Positions 51,120 through 60,295 of a DNA stretch of 64,000 nt are shown here, one piece after another (within the stretch, counting starts at the first letter, position 1; every line of letters starts with the position of its first letter). The stretch spans positions 142,328 to 206,327 of the forward strand of contig NZ_BMYO01000009.1 of assembly GCF_014652315.1 (NCBI RefSeq). The letters are read 5' to 3'. The position numbers and the translations under genes are program-made. The stretch is from Jeongeupia chitinilytica (lineage in GTDB: Bacteria; Pseudomonadota; Gammaproteobacteria; Burkholderiales; Chitinibacteraceae). The notes below the pieces were generated by a model. That model searched no databases and was not told where the DNA came from. It worked only from the letters and a program-made list of their open reading frames with translations.

Positions 51120-52580
51120 ATGCTGCAACTGAACAACCCGGCGCTGCTGCGCCGGCAATGCCTGATCGCCGGCGTCTGGGCCGATGCCGACGACGGCAGC
51201 ACGATGGACGTCACAAACCCCGCGACCGGGGAAGCGATCGCCGCCGTACCGCGCATGGGGGCGGCGGAGACCCGCCGGGCGATCGGCGCGGCGAAAACCG
51301 CGATGCAGGACTGGCAGCGCCGGACCGCCAAGGAACGTGCCGCGGTGCTGCGGCGCTGGTACGAACTGCTGCTCGCCAACCAGGACGACCTGGCCGCCAT
51401 CCTCACCGCCGAACAGGGCAAGCCGCTGGCGGAAGCCCGCGGCGAGATCGCCTACGGCGCGAGCTATCTCGAATGGTTCGCCGAGGAAGCCAAACGCGTC
51501 TATGGCGACACCCTGCCCGGTCACGGCGCCGACAAGCGCGTCATCGTGATCCGGCAGCCGGTCGGCGTGACCGCGGCGATCACGCCGTGGAACTTCCCGA
51601 ACGCGATGATCGCCCGCAAGGTCGGCCCGGCGCTGGCCGCCGGTTGCGCGATGGTCCTCAAGCCCGCGTCGCAGACGCCGCTGTCGGCGCTGGCGCTCGC
51701 GGCGCTCGCCGTCGACGCCGGCGTGCCGCCCGGGCTGTTCAGCGTCGTGACCGGCTCGGCCGGTGACATCGGCGCCGAGCTGACCGGCAACCCGCTCGTC
51801 GCGAAGCTGTCGTTCACCGGCTCGACCGCGACCGGCAAGACCCTGCTGGCGCAGTGCGCGGCCACCGTGAAGAAAACGTCGATGGAACTCGGCGGCAACG
51901 CGCCCTTCGTCGTGTTCGACGACGCCGATCTCGACGCGGCGGTCGACGGGGCCATCGCATCGAAATACCGCAACGCCGGACAGACCTGCGTCTGCGCCAA
52001 CCGGCTTTACGTACAGGCCGGCGTCTACGATGCCTTTGCCGACCGGCTCGCCGCTGCGGTCGCGAAGCTGAAGGTCGGCAACGGCACCGAGCCCGGCGTC
52101 ACGCAGGGTCCGCTGATCGACGAAAATGCCGTGCGCAAGGTCGAGGAACACATCGCCGATGCGATCGCGCACGGTGGTGAAGTCGTGCTCGGCGGCCGGC
52201 GCCATGCACTCGGCCACGGTTTTTTCGAGCCGACCATCGTCAAGCACGCCAATGCGCGGATGAAGGTCGCGCGCGAGGAAACCTTCGGTCCGCTGGCGCC
52301 GCTGTTCCGCTTCGAGACCGAGGACGAACTGATCGCACTGGCCAACGACACCGAATTCGGCCTTGCCAGCTACTTCTACAGCCGCGACATCGGCCGGATC
52401 TGGCGCGTCGCCGAAGCGCTCGAATACGGCATGGTCGGCATCAACACCGGGCTGATTTCGAGCGAAATGGCGCCGTTCGGCGGCATCAAGCAATCCGGAA
52501 TGGGCCGGGAAGGCTCAAGGTACGGCATCGACGATTATCTCGAACTCAAGTATCTGTGCATCGGCGGAATCGACCGCTAG
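51120..52580 (+). CDS. gabD: Succinate-semialdehyde dehydrogenase GabD
   Basis: 486 residues. ITPWNFPNAMIARKVGPALA near residue 155, FTGSTATGKTL near 235, catalytic Glu in MELGGNAPFVVFDDADLD near 255 and Cys in NAGQTCVCANRLYV near 290 match NADP-dependent GabD. The double-cysteine CVC pattern is typical of GabD. It converts succinate semialdehyde to succinate, the last step of the putrescine pathway. It follows puuE by 39 bases. Confidence 0.94.
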   Translation: MLQLNNPALLRRQCLIAGVWADADDGSTMDVTNPATGEAIAAVPRMGAAETRRAIGAAKTAMQDWQRRTAKERAAVLRRWYELLLANQDDLAAILTAEQGKPLAEARGEIAYGASYLEWFAEEAKRVYGDTLPGHGADKRVIVIRQPVGVTAAITPWNFPNAMIARKVGPALAAGCAMVLKPASQTPLSALALAALAVDAGVPPGLFSVVTGSAGDIGAELTGNPLVAKLSFTGSTATGKTLLAQCAATVKKTSMELGGNAPFVVFDDADLDAAVDGAIASKYRNAGQTCVCANRLYVQAGVYDAFADRLAAAVAKLKVGNGTEPGVTQGPLIDENAVRKVEEHIADAIAHGGEVVLGGRRHALGHGFFEPTIVKHANARMKVAREETFGPLAPLFRFETEDELIALANDTEFGLASYFYSRDIGRIWRVAEALEYGMVGINTGLISSEMAPFGGIKQSGMGREGSRYGIDDYLELKYLCIGGIDR

Positions 52581-52591
52581 ACAGGAACGCC

Positions 52592-53881
52592 ATGTCGAAA
52601 CCGACGTCTGCCGACCACGCACCGTCGTACTACGCCGCCAGCGCCAGTCCGCAACCGCAGCGGCCCGCGCTCGACGCGGCACTCGACGTCGACGTCTGCA
52701 TCATCGGCGCCGGCTACACCGGGCTCTCCGCCGGGCTGCACCTGGCCGAAGCCGGCTTCAGCGTGGCGATCGTCGAGGCCGCACGTGTCGGCTGGGGGGC
52801 GTCGGGGCGCAATGGCGGCCAGATCGTCAATTCGTATTCGCGCGACCTCGACGTGATCGAGGCCCGCTACGGCACAGACACCGCACGCGCCCTTGGCGAC
52901 ATGGCGTTCGAGGGCGGCCGGATCATCCGCGAACGCATCGCCCGCTACGGCATTGCCTGCGACCTGAAGGACGGCGGCGTCTTCGCCGCGATCACGCCGG
53001 GGCAGTTTGCCCACCTGCGGAAACAGCAAGCCCTGTGGCAGCGCTACGGCCACACGCAGCTGCGTCTGCTCGACCACAACGACACACGCGACGTGGTTGC
53101 CAGCGAACGCTACTGCGGCGGGCTGCTCGACCTCAGCGGCGGACACCTCCACCCGCTGAATCTGGCACTGGGCGAGGCAGCCGCCTTCGAATCGCTTGGC
53201 GGACGCATTTTTGAGCACTCACCGGCCATCCGGATCGAACGCAACGTCCGGCCGGTCGTGCATACGCCGCACGGTACCGTGACGGCCAGCTTCGTCATCG
53301 TCGCCGGCAACGCCTACCTGGGCGGTTTGGTCCCGGAGCTGGCGGCAAAATCGATGCCTTGCGGTACGCAGATCGTCGCAACCGAACCGCTCGGCGCACT
53401 CGCCGATGCGCTGCTGCCCCAGGATTACTGCATCGAGAACTGCAACTACCTGCTCGACTACTTCCGTCTCAGCGCCGACCGGCGCTTGCTGTTCGGCGGC
53501 GGCGTGGTCTATGGCGCGCGCGATCCGGCCCATATCGAAGCCATCATCATGCCCAAGCTGTTGAGAGTCTTCCCGCAGCTGGCCAATGCCCGCATCGACT
53601 TCGCATGGACCGGCAATTTCCTGCTCACGCTGTCGCGGATGCCACAGATGGGCCGGATCGATCACCATGTCTATTACTCGCAAGGGTGCAGTGGCCACGG
53701 CATCACCTTCACGCATCTCGCCGGACGGCTGCTGGCCGAAGTACTGCAAGGCCAGGCCGCACGCTTTGATGCGTTCGCCCGGCTGCCGCATCTGCCTTTC
53801 CCGGGAGGGCAACTGCTGCGGGTACCGTTCACCGCCCTTGGGGCGTGGTACTACGACCTGCGCGACCGTCTGGGCGTGTAG
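52592..53881 (+). CDS. puuB: Gamma-glutamylputrescine oxidase PuuB
   Basis: 429 residues of the DAO family of FAD oxidoreductases. The FAD-binding motif DVCIIGAGYTGLSAGLHLAE begins near residue 34, followed by ASGRNGGQIVNSYS near 71. The C-terminal SQGCSGHGITFTHLAGRLLAE near 365 completes the FAD site. It oxidises gamma-glutamylputrescine to the aldehyde used by PuuC. CAGGAAC precedes the ATG. It is the last gene of the rightward puu operon and ends before a hairpin. Confidence 0.93.
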   Translation: MSKPTSADHAPSYYAASASPQPQRPALDAALDVDVCIIGAGYTGLSAGLHLAEAGFSVAIVEAARVGWGASGRNGGQIVNSYSRDLDVIEARYGTDTARALGDMAFEGGRIIRERIARYGIACDLKDGGVFAAITPGQFAHLRKQQALWQRYGHTQLRLLDHNDTRDVVASERYCGGLLDLSGGHLHPLNLALGEAAAFESLGGRIFEHSPAIRIERNVRPVVHTPHGTVTASFVIVAGNAYLGGLVPELAAKSMPCGTQIVATEPLGALADALLPQDYCIENCNYLLDYFRLSADRRLLFGGGVVYGARDPAHIEAIIMPKLLRVFPQLANARIDFAWTGNFLLTLSRMPQMGRIDHHVYYSQGCSGHGITFTHLAGRLLAEVLQGQAARFDAFARLPHLPFPGGQLLRVPFTALGAWYYDLRDRLGV

Positions 53882-53907
53882 CTGACGCGTCGCAGCCCCG
53901 AACGCAA

Positions 53908-53930
53908 AACACCCCCATTCCGGGGGTGTT
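53908..53930. terminator. Terminator between convergent puuB and DUF2189 genes
   Basis: AACACCCCC (53908-53916) pairs with GGGGGTGTT (53922-53930) around ATTCC. The stem is perfect, but only a short T/A-run flanks it on either side. Confidence 0.75.
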
Positions 53931-53984
53931 GTCACGATTGGATTTGCGCAAGCGGCTGGTGCCAACGCCCGAAAAATCCGCCGA

Positions 53985-54752
53985 CTATTCGACCAGATCC
54001 TTGTAGGCGATCCATGTGGCATGCCCGAGCAGGGGGAACAGCACGACGAAGCCGACCAGATAGGTCGCAAACCCGACCGCCGTGAGCAGCACGATCAGTG
54101 CAGCCCAGACGATCATCGCCGGCAGGTTCTCGGCGACGACACGCAGGCTGGTCATCATCGCCGTCACCGTGTCGACCTCTCGGTCGGCCAACATCGGGAT
54201 CGACACCGCCGTCAGCGCAAACACGAGACAGGCCAGCAGGAAGCCGCCGATCACCCAGGCGATCGTGAAGCCGGCGTATTCGCCGAGTAGCGAACCGAAG
54301 AAGTTGTGCAGGGTGATCGCCTCGCCACCGTAAAACAGCGCGAACAGGATCGCCGACAGCCGCTCCCATGCGATCGCGATCATGAACAGCACGACGCCGA
54401 AGTAGGCCAGCTGGCTGGCGTTCTTCATCAGGTCGCGGATCGACTGTACGAACGATGTCGTCCTGCCGTCTTCACGCTCGCTGGTCAGCTCGTAGATCCC
54501 GGCGGCACCGAGTGGAGCGAGCAATAGGAAACCGGTGATCGACGTGGTGAACAGATGGGCGTACTGCGACGCCAGCGACAACACCAGCCAGCCGAACAGC
54601 GTGATCAGCAGGCCGTGCGCAAGGCTGGGCAAGGGATGGGCAGCCAGATCCTGCCAGCCGCGCGCGATCCACGAAAACGCACGGAAGGCCTCGACCTTGC
54701 GCGTGCGCGGCAGCGAAAAATGGTCGTCCAGACCGTTCAGATGCATGTCCAT
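53985..54752 (-). CDS. DUF2189 integral membrane protein
   Basis: 255 residues with about six hydrophobic helices starting near residue 45. The N-terminal SLPRTRKVEAFRAFSWIARGWQ segment and repeated aromatic helix pattern match DUF2189 membrane proteins, common next to cytochrome oxidase genes in proteobacteria. Function is unknown. AAGGAGG lies six bases before the ATG. It is divergent from coxB. Confidence 0.85.
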   Translation of the reverse strand: MDMHLNGLDDHFSLPRTRKVEAFRAFSWIARGWQDLAAHPLPSLAHGLLITLFGWLVLSLASQYAHLFTTSITGFLLLAPLGAAGIYELTSEREDGRTTSFVQSIRDLMKNASQLAYFGVVLFMIAIAWERLSAILFALFYGGEAITLHNFFGSLLGEYAGFTIAWVIGGFLLACLVFALTAVSIPMLADREVDTVTAMMTSLRVVAENLPAMIVWAALIVLLTAVGFATYLVGFVVLFPLLGHATWIAYKDLVE

Positions 54753-54827
54753 TTGGTCCTCCTTGCTGCTTGATGCAGTTCTCCACGGGTACTTCTCGAT
54801 GTAGTCAGGAGCCAGCGACTACGATAG

Positions 54828-54852
54828 CCGGACCGATGAATGGTCGGTCCGG
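54828..54852. promoter_or_regulatory. Inverted repeat in the coxB/DUF2189 divergent region
   Basis: CCGGACCGA (54828-54836) and TCGGTCCGG (54844-54852) are perfect complements around TGAATGG. Lying in a 224-base divergent gap, it could be an operator or leader hairpin. TTGCTT near 54874 and TGCTAC about 17 bases on could form the coxB promoter. Confidence 0.45.
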
Positions 54853-54976
54853 ACCCGATATGCGCGCGCAGTCTTGCTTGTCTCTGCGGTTTTCTTTGCT
54901 ACGTTGAAAAGCAAACATCGATACACCGGCAAGCCTGACGGCGTGCAAACGGTGTGGACCCGCCACGGAGATACAC

Positions 54977-56077
54977 ATGCGTGCAATGCGCACCCTTGCC
55001 GCGCTGGCCTGTTCGCTGGTCCTGCGCGGCGTAGAGGCATCGGACAGCCGTATCAGCTTCCAGACCCCGCAAACCCTGATCGCCCAGGACATCGTCGACC
55101 TGCATACCTGGATCATGGTGATCATCATCGTGATCTTCGTCGCGGTCTTCGGCGTGATGTTCTACGCGGTATTCCGCCACCGGAAATCGCTCGGTCACAA
55201 GGCACGCCCCTTTCACGAGAACACCACCGTCGAAGTGCTGTGGACGGTGATCCCGGCACTGATCCTCGCGGTCATGGCCTGGCCGGCGGCCAAGGTCGTG
55301 CTGGCGCAGAAGGACAGCCGTGGCGCAACGATCACGATCAAGGCCACCGGCTACCAGTGGTTCTGGGGCTACGACTACGTCGACTACGGCTTCGGCTACA
55401 AGAGCAAGCTCGCCACACCGCGCAAGCAGATCGACAACACCCAGGACAAGGATCCGCACTATCTGCTCGAAGTCGACGAGCCGCTGGTAGTGCCGGTCGG
55501 CCAGAAGGTGCGCATCCTGACCACCAGCAACGACGTCATCCACTCGTGGGCGATGCCGGCCTTCGGCGTCAAGCAGGACGCCATCCCCGGCTTCATCCGC
55601 GACACCTGGTTCAAGGCCGAACGCGAAGGCACGTTCCGCGGCCAGTGTTCGGAACTCTGCGGCCAGGACCACGGCTTCATGCCCATCGTCGTCAAGGTCG
55701 TCAGCGCCGCCCAGTTCCAGGACTACGTATCGCACAAACAGGCCCAGGCCAAAGCCAACGCCGACGATCCGAACAAGATCTGGGCGATGGCCGACCTCGT
55801 TGCCCGCGGCCAGAAGGTCTACGAGGCCAACTGCCAGGCCTGCCACCAGGCCAGCGGCATGGGCAGCGGTCCGTTCCCGGCACTGGTGAACTCGAAGATC
55901 GCCACCGGTCCGGTACAGGGCCACCTGCACATCGTGCTGCACGGCAAGAACGCGATGCCGGCGTGGCAGGGGCTGTCGGATACCGAGATCGCGGCAGTGA
56001 TCACCTATGAACGCAATCACTTCAACCACGTAGGCGATCTGCTGCAGCCCAAGGACGTGAAGCTCGCCCGGAAGTAG
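54977..56077 (+). CDS. coxB: Cytochrome c oxidase subunit II with fused cytochrome c domain
   Basis: 366 residues. A signal peptide is followed by two helices (about 45-68 and 90-110). The CuA site is seen in DVIHSWAMPAFGVKQD near residue 190 and GQCSELCGQDHGFM near 222. A C-terminal class I cytochrome c domain has NCQACHQASG near 290, which makes this a caa3-type oxidase. It accepts electrons and passes them to subunit I. GGAG lies eight bases before the ATG. Confidence 0.95.
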   Translation: MRAMRTLAALACSLVLRGVEASDSRISFQTPQTLIAQDIVDLHTWIMVIIIVIFVAVFGVMFYAVFRHRKSLGHKARPFHENTTVEVLWTVIPALILAVMAWPAAKVVLAQKDSRGATITIKATGYQWFWGYDYVDYGFGYKSKLATPRKQIDNTQDKDPHYLLEVDEPLVVPVGQKVRILTTSNDVIHSWAMPAFGVKQDAIPGFIRDTWFKAEREGTFRGQCSELCGQDHGFMPIVVKVVSAAQFQDYVSHKQAQAKANADDPNKIWAMADLVARGQKVYEANCQACHQASGMGSGPFPALVNSKIATGPVQGHLHIVLHGKNAMPAWQGLSDTEIAAVITYERNHFNHVGDLLQPKDVKLARK

Positions 56078-56105
56078 GCGCACCGTGACCCAGATGGAGA
56101 GAGTA

Positions 56106-57749
56106 ATGACCGCCTCGACCGAAACGCTGCACCTGCAGCACGCCGACCATCAGGCGCACTCGGGTGCCCACGGCTGGCGTCGCTGGCTGTATGCGACCAA
56201 CCACAAGGACATCGGCACGCTTTACCTGTGGTTCTCGTTCACGATGTTCCTGCTGGGCGGCACCATGGCGCTCGGCATCCGCGCCGAGCTGTTCCAGCCG
56301 GGACTGCAGTTCTGGCACCCGGAGTTCTTCAACCAGCTGACCACGCTGCACGGCATCATCATGGTGTTCGGCGCGATCATGCCGGCGTTCACCGGTCTGG
56401 CGAACTGGATGCTGCCGCTGATGCTCGGCGCCCCGGACATGGCGTTCGCACGGATGAACAACTGGAGCTTCTGGCTGTTGCCACCGGCCGCCGCGCTGCT
56501 GGTGATTTCGCTGTTCGTCCCCGGCGGCGCCCCCGCCGGCGGCTGGACCCTGTATCCGCCGCTGTCGATCCAGGCCGGCATGGGTATGGATCTGGCGATC
56601 TTCGCCATCCACCTGCTCGGACTGTCGTCGATCATGGGCTCGATCAACATCGTCACCACGGTGCTGAACATGCGTGCACCGGGCATGACGCTGCTGAAGA
56701 TGCCGATGTTCGCCTGGACCTCGCTGGTCACCGCCTATCTGCTGATCGCCGTGGCACCGGTGCTCGCCGGCGCCGTCACGATGCTGCTGACCGACCGCCA
56801 CTTCGGCACCCACTTCTTCAAGGCCGCCGGCGGTGGCGACCCTGTCCTGTTCCAGCACATCTTCTGGTTCTTCGGCCACCCCGAGGTCTACATCATGGCG
56901 CTGCCGGCATTCGGCATCGTCAGCCAGATCCTGCCGACCTTCGCGCGCAAGCCGCTGTTCGGCTACGTGTCGATGGTCTATGCGGTGTGCTCGATCGCCA
57001 TCCTGTCATTCATGGTCTGGGCCCACCACATGTTCGCCGTCGGCCTGCCGGCCACCGCGCAACTGTTCTTCATGTTCATGACCATGCTGATTGCGGTGCC
57101 GACCGGAGTAAAGGTGTTCAACTGGATCGCGACGATGTGGCAAGGCGAAATGACGTTCGAAACGCCGATGCTGTTCGCGATCGGCTTCGTCTGCCTGTTC
57201 ACCGTCGGCGGTTTTTCCGGCCTCGTGCTGTCGATCGCGCCGATCGACATCCAGATGACCGACACCTACTACGTCGTCGCCCATTTCCACTATGTACTGG
57301 TCGCCGGCGCGCTGTTCAGCCTGTTCGGCGCCACCTACTACTGGCTGCCGAAATGGACCGGCCACATGTACAACGAAAAGCTCGGCAAGCTGCATTTCTG
57401 GTGGTCGATGATCTGGTTCAACGTCACCTTCTTTCCGATGCACTTCCTCGGCTTGGCCGGCATGCCGCGGCGCATTCCCGACTATCCGCTGCAGTTCACC
57501 GATTTCAACAGCGTCGCCAGTGTCGGGGCGTTCTGTTTCGGCCTCGGCCAGCTGCTCTTCCTCTACAACGTCATCAATACCATCCGCGGCGGCGCAGGTC
57601 GTGCGCCGGCACGGCCATGGGAGGGCGCCCATACGCTCGAATGGGAAGTCGCTTCGCCGGCACCGCATCACACCTGGGAAACGCCGCCCGACGAAGCACT
57701 GGTGAAGAAAGGCCTGCGGGCGCAACTGCTGGATCAGGATCATGAGTAA
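56106..57749 (+). CDS. ctaD: Cytochrome c oxidase subunit I
   Basis: 547 residues with 12 helices. WLYATNHKDIGTLYLWFS near residue 25 opens the family core. Heme and CuB ligands lie in TLHGIIMVFGAIMP near 80, FWFFGHPEVYIMALPAFGIV near 255 and WAHHMFAVGLP near 308, and heme ligands in VVAHFHYVLV near 390. It houses the oxygen-reducing centre. ATG at 56106 follows GGAGAGAG. It is followed by an overlapping small gene. Confidence 0.96.
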   Translation: MTASTETLHLQHADHQAHSGAHGWRRWLYATNHKDIGTLYLWFSFTMFLLGGTMALGIRAELFQPGLQFWHPEFFNQLTTLHGIIMVFGAIMPAFTGLANWMLPLMLGAPDMAFARMNNWSFWLLPPAAALLVISLFVPGGAPAGGWTLYPPLSIQAGMGMDLAIFAIHLLGLSSIMGSINIVTTVLNMRAPGMTLLKMPMFAWTSLVTAYLLIAVAPVLAGAVTMLLTDRHFGTHFFKAAGGGDPVLFQHIFWFFGHPEVYIMALPAFGIVSQILPTFARKPLFGYVSMVYAVCSIAILSFMVWAHHMFAVGLPATAQLFFMFMTMLIAVPTGVKVFNWIATMWQGEMTFETPMLFAIGFVCLFTVGGFSGLVLSIAPIDIQMTDTYYVVAHFHYVLVAGALFSLFGATYYWLPKWTGHMYNEKLGKLHFWWSMIWFNVTFFPMHFLGLAGMPRRIPDYPLQFTDFNSVASVGAFCFGLGQLLFLYNVINTIRGGAGRAPARPWEGAHTLEWEVASPAPHHTWETPPDEALVKKGLRAQLLDQDHE

Positions 57750-57843
57750 GAACGTCCGTACCGCGCTTTGGCTTGCCGCGCTGGCGCTGGCCTTCTTCGT
57801 GGCCGTGATCGTCCGGCAGCTCATGTACGGGTTGCCGGGATGA
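57742..57843 (+). CDS. Cytochrome oxidase small assembly protein (33 aa)
   Basis: A 33-residue single-pass membrane peptide, MSKNVRTALWLAALALAFF and then a short tail. Such a tiny gene lies between ctaD and ctaG in many betaproteobacteria and is annotated as a cytochrome oxidase small assembly protein. It overlaps ctaD by eight bases and ctaG by four. CAGGATC precedes the ATG. The role is inferred from location. Confidence 0.75.
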   Translation: MSKNVRTALWLAALALAFFVAVIVRQLMYGLPG

Positions 57844-58343
57844 ACGCCGTCGCGCACGGCGCCAACCGTCGCACGGCGATCCGCCTCGGACTCGTCGCGC
57901 TGGCCATGTTCAGCTTCGGCTACGTGCTGGCGCCGTTCTACGACGTGCTGTGCCGGGCCATCGGTCTCGACCGGGCCCGCCCCGAATTCGCCACCGCGAT
58001 TCCGACCGCATTGCGGCTCGAATTCGACACCAATGTCGCCGACGGACTGCCGGTCACGATCGACACGCTCGACCGCGTCGTCGCGGCCAAGGCAGGCAGC
58101 CTCGTCAAGGCCCGTTTCCGCATTGCGAACACTGGCGACCAGCCACTGACGATTCGCGCGATTCCGAGCTTCGCACCGGTGCGTGCCGCCGGCCTGCTGC
58201 AAAAGCTCGAGTGCTTCTGTTTCGATGCGCTCAAGCTGGCACCGCACGAAACACGCGACGTCACCGTCGTGCTGCTGGTCGCGGAAACGCTGCCCGAAGA
58301 ACTCGGTGCAGCCACGCTTTCCTATACGTTGCAGCCGGCATGA
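57840..58343 (+). CDS. ctaG: Cytochrome c oxidase copper chaperone CtaG/Cox11
   Basis: 167 residues with one N-terminal helix (about 14-33) and a periplasmic domain. The copper-binding motif KLECFCFDALKLAPHE near residue 122 and FYDVLCRAIG near 33 define Cox11. It delivers copper to CuB of subunit I. It is coupled to the small gene before it and the DUF2970 gene after it by ATGA overlaps. Confidence 0.95.
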   Translation: MNAVAHGANRRTAIRLGLVALAMFSFGYVLAPFYDVLCRAIGLDRARPEFATAIPTALRLEFDTNVADGLPVTIDTLDRVVAAKAGSLVKARFRIANTGDQPLTIRAIPSFAPVRAAGLLQKLECFCFDALKLAPHETRDVTVVLLVAETLPEELGAATLSYTLQPA

Positions 58344-58525
58344 AAGCGGCGATCAAGGCGGTTCTGGCCGGCTTTTTCGGTGTCCGGGGTCGCAAGGGCG
58401 CCGAGTCGGCCAAGCTCAAACCGGGCACCGTGATTGCAACGGCCCTGATCGTCGCGCTGGTGATGATCCTGTTGATTCTGCTGCTGGTCCGCGTACTGGT
58501 GGCAAGCCAAGGAGGTGGAGGATGA
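58340..58525 (+). CDS. DUF2970 small membrane protein
   Basis: 61 residues with one strong helix at about 32-53. The N-terminal VLAGFFGVRGRKGAES segment fits DUF2970, a family found between ctaG and coxC in betaproteobacteria. Function is unknown but likely linked to oxidase assembly. It overlaps both neighbours by four bases, and its 3' end holds the strong ribosome site of coxC. Confidence 0.85.
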   Translation: MKAAIKAVLAGFFGVRGRKGAESAKLKPGTVIATALIVALVMILLILLLVRVLVASQGGGG

Positions 58526-59391
58526 ACGTCGAAAACGGGGTGCACGACGCGCACTATTTCGTGCCGGCGCCATCGCGCTGGCCCATCGTCGGCTCGCTGG
58601 CACTGTTCCTGATGGCATTGGGCGCAGCGTTCTGGATGAACAAGGTACCCGGTGGCAACTGGGCGCTGCTGGCCGGTGTGATCGTGCTCGCATGGATGCT
58701 GTTCGGCTGGTTCGGCGACGTCATCCGCGAATCGCAAGCGCACTCCTACGGACTGCAGGTCGACCACTCGTTCCGCTGGGGAATGAGCTGGTTCATCTTT
58801 TCCGAAGTGATGTTTTTTGCCGCCTTTTTCGGCGCGCTGTTTTACACCCGGGTGATCTCGGTGCCCGAACTCGGTTTCTTTTCGGGTACGCACGAGCTGC
58901 TGTGGCCCGGTTTTTCCGCAGACTGGCCCGCCGCGACGGCCCCGAAACTCGACGCGCCTTACCGGGCCATGGAGGCCGTCGGCATTCCGGCGACCAACAC
59001 CGCGATTCTGCTCAGCTCCGGCATCACGCTGACTTGGGCGCACTGGGGCATGGTGGAAAACCGCCGGACCCAGTTGAAGCTCGGTCTGGCGTTCACCGTG
59101 CTGCTCGGAGCGATCTTCCTGTGCCTCCAGGCCTACGAATACCACCACGCTTGGGAAACGATGGGGCTGACGCTTGCCTCGGGCGCCTATGGTGCGACGT
59201 TCTACATGCTGACCGGCTTCCACGGCATGCACGTGCTGGTCGGCACGATCATGCTGGCAACGATGCTGGTCCGCGTCCTGCGCGGCCACTTCAATGCCGA
59301 GCACCACTTCGGTTTCGAAGCTGCCGCCTGGTACTGGCACTTCGTCGACGTGGTCTGGCTGCTGCTGTTCGTCTTCGTCTACTGGCTCTAG
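58522..59391 (+). CDS. coxC: Cytochrome c oxidase subunit III
   Basis: 289 residues with about seven helices. FIFSEVMFFAAFFGALFY near residue 92, LTGFHGMHVLVGTIMLA near 230 and the C-terminal AAWYWHFVDVVWLLLFVFVY are hallmark segments. It stabilises the oxidase and its proton-uptake path. AAGGAGGTGGAGG directly precedes the ATG, one of the best ribosome sites in the window. Confidence 0.96.
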   Translation: MNVENGVHDAHYFVPAPSRWPIVGSLALFLMALGAAFWMNKVPGGNWALLAGVIVLAWMLFGWFGDVIRESQAHSYGLQVDHSFRWGMSWFIFSEVMFFAAFFGALFYTRVISVPELGFFSGTHELLWPGFSADWPAATAPKLDAPYRAMEAVGIPATNTAILLSSGITLTWAHWGMVENRRTQLKLGLAFTVLLGAIFLCLQAYEYHHAWETMGLTLASGAYGATFYMLTGFHGMHVLVGTIMLATMLVRVLRGHFNAEHHFGFEAAAWYWHFVDVVWLLLFVFVYWL

Positions 59392-59412
59392 GACCGGTGG
59401 CCCCCCTTCGGA

Positions 59413-59610
59413 TCACGCGCCATGGGGCCGCCACCAGCCGAAGTGGTAGCCGATCAACAGCAGCACGAACAGTCCGACCGACAGGGCCACGCGCCAGGTC
59501 AGAGAACGCACCAGCTTCGGCGATCCGGCCGGACCGCGGACCAGCTGCAGCATGGCACGACCCAGCACCAGCAGGATGACGAGCAACAGCACGATGGCAA
59601 CGACCTTCAT
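59413..59610 (-). CDS. DUF2909 twin-transmembrane protein
   Basis: 65 residues with two helices (about 3-20 and 40-57), on the opposite strand to the oxidase operon. This reversed DUF2909 gene between coxC and SURF1 is a familiar arrangement in betaproteobacteria. GGAGAG is five bases before the ATG. Its start codon overlaps the SURF1 start codon on the other strand. Function is unknown. Confidence 0.8.
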   Translation of the reverse strand: MKVVAIVLLLVILLVLGRAMLQLVRGPAGSPKLVRSLTWRVALSVGLFVLLLIGYHFGWWRPHGA

Positions 59611-60295
59611 GAACTCTCCGGCGCACGCAACGCAATCCACTGACGTTAGCACACGACGTCACAGTGCGGCGCTGCTCGTCCTTGGCGCACTGGTCCTGCT
59701 GACTCTGGCGCTGGGCATCTGGCAGTGCCGGCGCGGACTGGCCAAGCAGCAACTGGCCAGCGCCGTCGCCGAAGCACGTCAGCAACCGATCGGAACCTGG
59801 CCAGCGGCGGCGGTCCCCTCACCCGGAACGCGGACCCTGTTGGCCGGTCATTGGCTGCCGGCCCTGACCTTCACGGTGACGCCGCGCCCGCGGAACGGAC
59901 AGGCCGGCGCCGAAGTGGTCACACCGTTCCGGCTCGCCGATGGCCGGACCCTGCTCGTCAATCGCGGCTGGCAGGCCGAGGGCCGGGCGCTTCCGGTCCG
60001 GCTGCCGGCAGCACCGGTGGTCGAGGTCGCCGACTGGCCGCGTTTCATCACGCTCGGCCCGACACCGCCCGAGGGGAACCGCTTCCAGCATGTCGACGCA
60101 GAGGCCTACGCGCACTGGGCTGGGAGTGACAGGCCGGTCGGTTACGCCTATGCGGTCGCATCAGACGGGCTGGTGGTCGACATTCCGCAGCCTTATCTCA
60201 ATGCCGAACGGCATTTCGCCTACATGGCCAGCTGGTGGGGCATGACGCTGGCCGGGGCCGCACTGTGGTGGCGCTTTCGAAAGGGGATCCGATGA
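59609..60295 (+). CDS. SURF1-family cytochrome oxidase assembly protein
   Basis: 228 residues with a helix near each end (about 20-38 and 205-222) and a periplasmic domain between. LGIWQCRRGLAKQQ near residue 35, LLVNRGWQAEG near 125 and the C-terminal YMASWWGMTLAGAALWW fit SURF1. It helps insert heme a. No good ribosome site precedes ATG 59609, and the codon overlaps the DUF2909 start, so the exact start is uncertain. Confidence 0.88.
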   Translation: MNSPAHATQSTDVSTRRHSAALLVLGALVLLTLALGIWQCRRGLAKQQLASAVAEARQQPIGTWPAAAVPSPGTRTLLAGHWLPALTFTVTPRPRNGQAGAEVVTPFRLADGRTLLVNRGWQAEGRALPVRLPAAPVVEVADWPRFITLGPTPPEGNRFQHVDAEAYAHWAGSDRPVGYAYAVASDGLVVDIPQPYLNAERHFAYMASWWGMTLAGAALWWRFRKGIR

